From Blastobasis lacticolella (taxonomy: Eukaryota; Arthropoda; Insecta; Lepidoptera; Blastobasidae): a stretch of 64,000 bases of DNA. The stretch's first letter is position 1. Each line of letters starts with the position of its first letter. Positions 56,401-64,000 of the stretch are shown piece after piece. Position numbers and translations under genes: made by a program. The notes under the pieces are model-generated. The model did not search any database. It worked only from the letters and a program-made list of their open reading frames with translations, and was not told where the DNA came from. The DNA lies in contig LR990061.1 in assembly GCA_905147135.1 (NCBI GenBank), positions 1,054,001 through 1,118,000 of the forward strand, given 5' to 3'.

Positions 56401-59400
56401 AAACTGTAAAAAAGTTATTTTTATTATTTTTGGTCTCTGTTTGTTCGCGCATCACGCAAAAACTACTGAACAAATTTTGATTCAGTTTTGATAGTTTGGT
56501 AGCTTAATGTCCAGGGTACAATCTAAGCCATGAGTTGGTTCTTGGCTTTTTTTCATTGGAATCGGTTCACTGGTTTAGAAAATATTTGAGTATAATATAT
56601 GTAACACTGTGTATATATATTTTATCCCATGTATGTATCCTGTAGTGTGCAAATAAAGAGTTTTTGTGTTGTATTGTAAACTTGTTTTTGGTTTCCCAAC
56701 TTTTTATGTCAGTATGATAATTATAATTATATTTCGTCGCTTCATTCTTCAGATATAAGATAATTAACAACGTAGTCCCTTTAGCCTACAAGGTAGCTTC
56801 GCACGTTTATTTAAAGTAAAATCGATTTTTTCAATCGATCATTTTTTTTCGATCTTACGTATCGATACAGCCAGCCGCCATTTTTACGTCATTCCTTTTT
56901 CGTGTGAGGTAGCAAGCACATCGTGCACACGTGGTGCACAACAAATTGTTAAAATTTTATTTCAAAAGTAGAAACGCAGCGCCGAAAACAATATTCGGTA
57001 TTTTAAAAGAAAAAGCAAAAACCCTACGATGTCACAAAGTGGCGATATTCTCGGATTCCACTTCAGATTCCGATAAAAATTCATGTAAGTACCTACAATA
57101 TTTTCGCCGAATGTAGTTACTTTTATAATTTATGCATTGAGTGTATTAATACAAAACCGGGGGGTTGGCCGTGAGTCAACACGACGGTGATTTAGCTTTA
57201 ATGTATATACAATAAAAATGAAGAATATAATTAAAATTTCATCTGGAGGTTGGTCGAGAATCAACACGACGATATCAAATAACTACGCATACACCGCCTG
57301 GGGGTTGGTCGTGAATCATCACAAAGGCAATATGCAATAATCTAGTTTTTCAACCTGGTGATGATCGAGGTTTTTAGATACTTTAGATTCCGATTAAAAC
57401 TAAGTAAGTTTCTATTTTACGCGATTTTCGCTTAATGTGATACGTGTAATTTATGCATCGAGTGTTTCAATGTAAAACCTGGGGGTTGGCCGTGAGTCAA
57501 CACGATGGTAAAAACCTGGACGTTGGTCGAGAATCAACGCGACGGTAAAATTATACACCTGGATGTTGGTCGAGAACCAACACGACGGTATCGACACAAA
57601 GCCCGGAGGTTGGTCGTGAACCATCACGAAGGCAATGTGCATATTCACCTGGATGTTGGTCGAGAACCAACACGACGGTATCGACACAGAGCCTGGAGGT
57701 TGGTCGTGAACCATCACGAAGGCAATGTGCAATAATCCCAAATGTCTCAACCTGCTGATGATCAAGAATCATTTAGAGGTCTATGACATCTACCTACCCG
57801 CCACCGTCGATCGAGAATCGGCAGTGCGGATTTATTTTGTGGATATACCCACATTCTTCACATATCCGTGGTTTTAACTTCGGAATGGTTTTTAGTTGAT
57901 CGGGGATCAATACAAACACCTTAATATATTATGAACACTCGATGAACGATGAGAATAACACTTTAAACAGTGGGGCATTAAGTACCTACTAGTAAAGTAG
58001 GGGTGTAATCGACCACTCGTTCGTAAATTCGTTTGTTCTAAAACGGACATAATATGAATTTGTCTGCGGTTTTAGACATCGACACACCTCCGAATGCAAT
58101 TACTGAGAGGTATTACTTGCTACTGAGGCGTCAACAGACCTGCCCCAGGTCGCCGTCGCCGCTAGAGTAGCGAAAGAGCCTTCGTCGGAGCCGTCCGATA
58201 CGCCCGCGCACAGTTAGGCCCACAGCTGGTGCGGGTCCTCGAAGCCAATATCCACAACGAACCCGAGCACGGGAACAAAATACATAACAATATGAGTCTA
58301 TTGTGACTCCCTTACAAGGAAAAGATCCTTAAGAGTTATTTAGTGCCGGAAAACATAAAGTTACCCCAGGCTCAAAAATAAAATTTCGTAATAATAAAGT
58401 TTAGGCTCGATAACCGAGAGCGCCCGCGGCCGCGACAAGAAAGCGGCGACGGCGCGGCGGCGACTCGGCGCCTTCGTTGCGGTCATCCGCGCCGCAACAC
58501 GTACTCCAACGAGGAGAATACCATATTCATCGCCGTCAAATATCTGAGTGACGCCCGCCGCATACTCTTGCGATCTTTATTTTATGGACTCGAAATCGAG
58601 AATAAAACTGATAATAATAACGCCTAACGATAAGGTGTCCTTGAATGTCGCCCGTAACACTCACCGAAACGAAACGCTATTCGGAAGTACTGTGTGCGAA
58701 TTGGCTCCATCGACATACTTCTTGCTCGGCCACGCGAGCCCGGGATAATGGGCGGCTCCCCCCGCGCCGGCCGTCACCGGGCCGCAGCGAGCGTCGGCCA
58801 AGCAGCCTCCCCGCGCCGCGGAAGCCTCCGGCCGCCGCAGCCGCGCCTACATAGTCACCTAAGTGACTCAGGTGTGCTACGTTGGTCGCGGACAATTATT
58901 TTATAATTAATTGTTGGCATTGATTCGGGACGGTTTAGAAGTCCCATTCTGTAAGTCCGTGGCACAATATCTATGTTGCCCCTGGTATAGACAAGTATTC
59001 TGTCTCCTGACCAATACCAAACTTTTTGCTCCTGACAAAAGGAAGGAGTCCCCTAGTCCATTAAAATGTTAGTAGATTTGGGTGCGATTTTAGAGTGTTC
59101 AGCCGAACACCTTGCATTGGGCAGGCGGCAGCCCCACATACCTAATCAATTTTTATCTAAAATATTCCCGGCACCTAAACCGAATGGGAAAAAAGATTCA
59201 CCATAAATCTGAAATCACAAATAAATTTATACCGACCACGTATATCGGACCACAGTACCATTTCAAAATAAATTCCAAGAAACACATTTTTAAATATTAT
59301 AGATTTAAAATTGTAAACCATAAAAGCTTTAATTCGGTTGCAGGATTTACAAATTTTCAGCCTTACTGTATTAGTACCTCGGTTGCCCCGCGAGGGTTTA

Positions 59401-62400
59401 CTAAAGTGACGACTAAGGTCTTCACCTTCTTAAGGTCTCAAGGCTCAAAATCCGTGCTATACTTAGACGATATCATTTGCATTGGCAATGACTTCGAGGA
59501 ATGTCTAAGCAATGTTAACGAGGCCCAGATTACTTCAATGTCTCGGATTCATAGTCAACGTTAACAAAAGCAACTTGCAACCTAAAAATATGTGTAAAAT
59601 TCTAGTGTTAATATGTTTAATTTTGAGAATTTCACTTAATATTTTTTAACTGGAGAAAAGCAACATTATAGCACAATCAGTGTAAATATTTTCGTCTTTT
59701 CCCCGATGCACAATATAAGTTCGCTCAACTTATTGCGCTGTCATTAGCAGCTTGTCCAGCGCTACAATACAGCTGAGATTGCACACAAAAATTTTAATCT
59801 TTTGTTAAAATGTATTTAAAAATATAATAGCTACTTAAACTTTAGCATAAATATCCCCGTTCTACGTTCTTTGAGAATCTTAATTGATGGGCGCAAAACA
59901 TTGGCCCTTTATTGTCCCTCAGGACTTCATTATGTAAACGAAAACTTCACTTATGGCTCTCGTACTGACTGGGGAACCGTCTATGGCGACGATTGGGTCA
60001 ACGGGTGTTGGAAGCAATGTGAACTCAAGTATCCCATTAACTGGATTTACTAAACCTAAAAATGTTGCATCATACGATAATAATTGTGCTATATTGGTAC
60101 GAGTAGATAACACCACAGCTATCAGCTATGTAAATTGTCAAGGAAGTATTGAATACCTTCATGCAAAGAATCTAGCGCGGCATATTTCGTTATGTGATAT
60201 TAAGGTTGACGAGGACTCAAGAGAGTAAAGGACATAGAGTGGAAACTCTCAGACTCGGTTTACCGATAGATAGTCCACACTGTTAGACAGACTATGATTG
60301 AGGTATCGGTAGATTACCGATTTCATGTCTCGCGTCAATGCCGACTGTGAGCGCTATTTATCCTGCAAACAGGACTCGGAGGCTATCGTAGTAGATGCGA
60401 TTAATCTCATGCATTCTCACTTGCCGCACTTCTCTCGATTTGCAATTTTGATTGCAGAATAATACTGATCCATATGAAGATTCTAACCAATTTGTGATAA
60501 CATTTTAAGTAATTGTTTTAATACGAATGCTTCGTATGACACTTTGAACAATCATCGTTCAGCTCCGTATCCCATTTTGGTCTCAGTTAGGATGTTCTAA
60601 TTAAACGATCACTAAAAGGAGCTTTCAAATTCAATCCAAGCTTGCCTAGGTATACTGCCACTTGGAATCCACGAGAGTGTATTGGATAACATTTCAAATT
60701 CGGTCCCGTCCGAATAAATAAAACATAATAAAAAGTTAACCAGAACATTAGGAATATTACTGACCTTGTGTACCACACACACACAGGGTACAAACGCGAT
60801 CACTTTTAAGGATGATAATATTAATACCACCTCAAATAGCATTAAAATCATAATTAGTTACAACATTAGGGTCAGGTCGCTAGTATCCAGGGCTCTTTCG
60901 TACCTAATTTACGCATAACCCCTTCCATCACACTCGAGGAGTATCTGATTAGAATCGAGCAACTCAGTACTGGCACATACTAAGTATCTCTTTCTGTCGT
61001 GCAAACCACACCATAAACAAGTCACGGACAAACCATTAGCCAATGGATTGTCAGGGCGATGACAGATAACAGTGTGTCATGGGTACACGTGCTGTGGCTC
61101 GGTGTGGCCGGCGTCCGGTGTCCGGCGCTGGGGCGGCGGCGTCTCGTCTCGTCTCGGCAAGGACCAGCACATCGCGTTTTCGCCAGATATTATATCAGGC
61201 CGATCGCTGATGTCGGCCGATTTGTTAAACCCGTTTGCTTTCTTAATAATGAATTAACCAGTGTCCATTATGTAATATGTTTAATTTACGGTTGATACCG
61301 TATAATTAATACATTGTTTAAAATGTATGAATAATTAATATATTGTTTAAAATTTGCAAAACTTCCCTCTCCAAACATCTACGTTGTGAATTATCTTATA
61401 TCTGAAGAATGAAGCGACGAAATATAATATATGATCAAACGAACTTCGCGAAGTTCGATCGATATTATATGAGTCGCTTCATTCGAAGATATAACACCCG
61501 CCCGCCCATATTCCCAGGCGTGGGGAAGTTTCGCTTAGTATCTCTAAAAAGAATGACGTAAAAATGGCGGCTGGCTGTATCGATACGTAAGATCGAAAAA
61601 AAATGATCGATTGAAAAAATCGATTTTACTTTAAATAAACGTGCGAAGCTACCTTGTAGGCTAAAGGGACTACGTTGTGAATTATCTTATATCTTCGAAT
61701 GAAGCGACTCATATAATATCGATCGAACTTCGCGAAGTTCGTTTGATCATATAATATACATTACTGAAACACAGGGTATCATATTATCCTAGCTCAGGCA
61801 AAAATTATGTTTTTTTTACCTTTTATGTGTTTTTTACATCTAAAATTGAAATGTATTTCACAAGATTTAATAAACTTTTTATTTATTTATTTATTATTTT
61901 TATTACAGGTTTTGGCTACGTGAACTTCGCATCCAAAGACGGTGTAGAATTAGCCCTGGCTATGTCTGAGGAAGATCTCACAGTTAAGAACAGAATACTG
62001 CGAGTAAAAAGATGTACAGACACCAACAAAAAGGATAAACATGGTGCAGGTACTGGTGAAAAACAAGTACAGAGACCACATGGGAGAGGTGGAAGCGTCA
62101 ACAGAGGTGGTAGCTTCAGCAGAGGTGGCAGCTCTGACCGTGGCAACTTTAGAGGCAGAGGTGGTAGCTCTGACCGTGGCAACTTTAGTGGCAGAGGTGG
62201 CAGAGGTGCCAGAGGAGGTAGCAACTCTGACCGTGGCCACTTTAGTGGCAGAGGTGCCAGAGGCGGTGGTAGCTTCAACAGAGGCGGGGGTAGTTCCAGG
62301 GGTGGTGGAAATTTCAGCAGAGGAGGTGGCAACTTCGGTAGAGGACGTGGAAACTTTGCCAGGGGCGGTGGCAGCTTTCAAGGAAGCAGAGGTGGAGGCG

Positions 62401-63266
62401 GCGGGTTTCAAGGAGGCAATGAAAGGAGCGAAGGCCAAATGGGATTCAGAGGCAGTGAAGACCCGGCCCTGAGGAGGATTATGAATAAAAGGCAGAATCA
62501 GGTATGTGGAACAATAATTTTTTGCCTGTAATACTGTCCTTATGGATATCTTTTTGTATGCTACTCAGTGACAAACGAGCAGACACTCCACCTGATGGTA
62601 AGTGGTGACTGTCGCCGCACTGCTCGCCCTTATGCCCGATTTACATTAGTTACAAGTGTTTAACGAAATTGACAAGTACAGTGAGCAAGTACAGCGACAG
62701 TGAGGGCGTACAGCGTACTATGCACGCCACTCGCCAGCCACTGATGACCAATTTAAAGAGTATTTTAGAGGGCAGCAGATTTGCAGATTTGGCCGTGTGG
62801 TGTCCGGCAGAGTAGAACAGCACCAACACCTTACACTCGTGGGTGTCGTACAAGGCGACTAATGTTTTCGAGGTGAAACTTCTAAGAGTCTCCGTAGGCT
62901 GGAAAATGGGCAGCAGCGTTTTCCATTGTTATATTTGTAACACTGCGATCTCCAACCCGCCTGCCAAGCGTGCAGATTATCGCAACACTTCTCCTATCGT
63001 GAGAGAGGCCCTAAATCCTGCAGTGGACTGTTATGGGCTGTGGTGACGATTAGAGGACTTCTGTCTATAGATTATGTTTGCAATAGGGTTTCCCGACTCG
63101 ATGTGATTTGAAATGATCAAATGTTTCGTATAAATGCTAAGACTTTTCTTTTATTTTCCAGGACACCAACGACGGGCCTCCGAATAAGAAAGCCCGGGAC
63201 ACGACACAACCGAAAGAGAAGAAAGCAAGGAAGGAGTTTGTCGGGATTACTGCTGAGAAGAAGAAG
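53408..63266 (+). CDS. RBM34: RBM34-like nucleolar RNA-binding protein, five exons, 3' end outside
   Basis: Exons 53408-54849, 54989-55118, 55864-56077, 61909-62501 and 63162-63266, all with GT-AG ends and matching phases; 828 codons, continuing past 63266. Residues 1-445 are lysine-rich with repeated SPKK words and a late acidic stretch, typical of nucleolar proteins. RRM1 starts near residue 450 (RTIFVGNVPFSKK; contains the family's LAIIKNELHPDRS insertion). RRM2 starts near 558 (CTVFVGNVPF; RNP1 KGFGYVNF spans the exon 3/4 joint). An RGG/SRGG-rich tail follows, then a lysine-rich end. RBM34 is the animal counterpart of yeast Nop12, a factor in large-subunit rRNA maturation; that role is inferred. 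Intron 3 is 5.8 kb because of a DIRS-like element. Confidence 0.85.
55400..55557 (+). mobile_element. RTE-like LINE 3' fragment in intron 2
   Basis: Codes for RWTDDLVRIAGTSWMRKAQD and, after a stop, GEAYAQQWAS: the C-terminal end of an RTE-like LINE, ending in TGATATGATGATTAAG. Also present at 38.3 kb (minus). Confidence 0.65.
56100..56300 (+). repeat. dispersed CTCGTGCGCG repeat in intron 3
   Basis: The CCCGGGCCCTCGTGCGCGAG...CACAACCGGGACA block also occurs at 10.13, 22.92 and 63.5 kb (reversed); part of a common non-coding repeat. Confidence 0.5.
57160..57740 (+). repeat. GTTGGTCG..CAACACGACGG tandem repeat
   Basis: Two near-identical units of about 87 bases (57556-57730), each built of two related half-units (GATGTTGGTCGAGAACCAAC and GAGGTTGGTCGTGAACCATC), preceded by more diverged half-units. 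Each half-unit contains a short inverted repeat (TTGGTCGAGAACCAA). ORFs called here are repeat artefacts. Confidence 0.75.
61428..61753. repeat. inverted repeat with CGAACTTCG palindromes at DIRS 3' end
   Basis: Arms at about 61428-61493 and 61687-61753 are reverse complements. Each carries the perfect 18-base palindrome CGAACTTCGCGAAGTTCG (61440-61457; 61724-61741). Probably the terminal/internal complementary structure of the element. Confidence 0.75.
62563..62645 (+). repeat. dispersed repeat in intron 4
   Basis: CACCTGATGGTAAGTGGTGA and flanks, a short repeat common in lepidopteran introns. Confidence 0.45.
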
Positions 63267-63389
63267 GTAAGAATGCTAGACAGTCTTCAACATTTGACAC
63301 TTTTGATGATTAAGGATGGCTCACGTTATACCGAGCCGTGTCTCGGCCGCAGCTTGGTCAATTATATTTCATAATAATATTTTTTACTA

Positions 63390-63600
63390 GCCGTTCTCAG
63401 CTGCTTTCAACCGCGCGCAGTTCGGATCTCTGTAAACAATCAACTTTCTCGCGGGAACCTTTCATTTTTCCGGGATAAAAAATAGCTCTTCATCTTGGCA
63501 TTAATGTCCCGGTTGTGCTCCCGCGCACGAGGGCCGCCCGCACGTCCGCCTATATCATGATCCAGGATTTGGTTGATCAGATAATTACAGTGTAGCGACT
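63390..63600. repeat. dispersed repeats after exon 5
   Basis: CTAGCCGTTCTCAGCTGCTTTC...CGGGATAAAAAATAGC also occurs at 55.61 kb. Next to it is the reversed CTCGTGCGCG repeat (63.50-63.56 kb). Confidence 0.5.
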
Positions 63601-63789
63601 GTCGTCTGACCTCCGTGGCCCTGCAGGGGAACCTGACTAGATTGAGACCGAGAAAATCCCTCATTAAGCATTTCACTTGTAACTAAATACCTAGTTCTTA
63701 AAGGCTTGGCTAAATTCAGAAGCAAAAAGCGTGAGAGCAAGATCAAAGTGGAATGTATTGCTCATGTAATAAGGTCTATTGTTGTATCA

Positions 63790-64000
63790 TACCGTTTGGA
63801 AATCTCGAGGAGTCTAGTTTGGTCACGTGTTGCGCAAGCCTCAAGGATACTTGGGAAGTGCCTGAACCTGCTGAGATCAGGAAAGAGGCCCCGTGGGCGA
63901 CCCAAGAAGCGATGGATTGACATCGCCGAGTCGGATGCGAGAGCCAACGGCTTACGACGCGAGGATGCCGAAGACCGGGCGAAGTGGAGGAGAATGAGTA
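63790..64000 (+). mobile_element. RTE-like LINE C-terminal fragment
   Basis: Plus-strand coding for GKRPRGRPKKRWIDIAESDA and on to EDAEDRAKWRRM, the terminal segment of RTE-like reverse transcriptases; continues beyond the window. It lies in the intron after exon 5 of the RBM34-like gene. Confidence 0.65.

Larger units (their letters stand above)
56728..61760 (+). mobile_element. degenerate DIRS-like element in RBM34 intron 3
   Basis: Bounded by inverted repeats: 56728-56890 is the reverse complement of 61551-61700 (GGCGGCTGGCTGTATCGATA, GTGCGAAGCTACCTTGTAGG). Inside, in order: a tandem-repeat leader (57160-57740), a gag-like start at 58054, reverse transcriptase relics (SVAPRGFTKVTTKVFTFLRS, SVLYLDDII at 59380-59480), an RNase H relic (ILVRVDNTTAISYVNCQGS at 60090-60140) and tyrosine-recombinase-like words (VTLEEYLIRIEQL-type and GQTISQWIVRAM, 60940-61060). 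That order and the inverted ends fit DIRS elements, which integrate with a tyrosine recombinase. Many stops; inactive. Confidence 0.7.

Noticed and set aside
57160..57740. CRISPR-like array or coding repeat
   Set aside because: Units are near-identical throughout with no unique spacers, in a eukaryotic context; ORFs on both strands follow the repeat.
61440..61457. loxP-like site
   Set aside because: The ACTTCG half-site resembles loxP only superficially; there is no asymmetric spacer and Cre-type systems are not expected here.
61916..62472. Long overlapping frames opposite and beside the RGG region
   Set aside because: Shadows of exon 4 of the RBM34-like gene, caused by its glycine/arginine repeat.
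1..64000. Parasitoid-wasp proviral locus (wasp genome) instead of a caterpillar genome
   Set aside because: The Helitron ends, SINE, LINE tails and small repeats are those common in Lepidoptera, and they surround both the host gene and the viral-type genes. Not excluded without a search.

Overview
The window looks like a lepidopteran (moth or butterfly) nuclear chromosome segment. It is AT-rich and dense with transposon relics of types common in Lepidoptera (jockey/CR1/RTE-like LINE tails, Helitrons, hAT MITEs, a tRNA-type SINE, a Penelope-like element, a DIRS-like element). At its right end it carries an ordinary intron-containing host gene, an RBM34-like nucleolar RNA-binding protein. Embedded in this background are genes of the kind carried by bracoviruses, the polydnaviruses of braconid wasps: protein tyrosine phosphatases (PTPs), short vankyrin-type ankyrin proteins, and several small split genes with very short introns. 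The simplest reading is an old bracovirus-derived (or wasp-derived) insertion in a caterpillar-host genome, later split by host repeats. The sequence alone does not prove the species or the route of transfer.

Layout. 1-9.05 kb: a low-repeat region with small, mostly split genes. These are a cysteine-knot-like gene (436-888), a two-exon secreted-protein relic (2592-2968), a one-exon ORF (4241-4570), a six-exon minus-strand gene with in-phase junctions (4974-5833), a small membrane-protein gene cut by a Penelope-like insertion (6618-6914), an intact ankyrin gene (7994-8395) and another decayed secreted-protein-like locus (8698-9045). 9.4-39.6 kb: a three-copy segmental array. Its repeated unit is a LINE 3' tail, a linker, an F-box gene, the C-terminal tail of a restriction-like-endonuclease (RLE) retrotransposon and another linker. 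Copy 1 is a pseudogene, copy 2 is truncated and copy 3 is intact. The array is broken by a full-length-ORF RLE retrotransposon (11.4-14.3 kb), three minisatellite-bearing Helitrons (14.7-16.7 kb), a CR1-like LINE (25.9-30.8 kb), a long-TIR MITE and a SINE. 39.6-50.5 kb: the second bracovirus-like block, with PTP (minus), ankyrin, PTP pseudogene, Penelope-like element, PTP with a premature stop, and ankyrin. 50.6-52 kb: LINE and linker relics. 53.4-64 kb: the RBM34-like gene with five visible exons; a degenerate DIRS-like element occupies intron 3.

How the parts relate. Bracovirus PTPs and vankyrins act in parasitised caterpillars on haemocyte signalling and on NF-kB-type immune signalling. 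Here all three ankyrin reading frames are open, while two of three PTPs are broken and the third lacks standard catalytic residues, so retention is uneven. Each ankyrin gene keeps a plausible TATA box. The Penelope-like copies carry a motif matching a minimal hammerhead ribozyme and are flanked by clear target-site duplications, so they inserted after the bracovirus-like genes were present.
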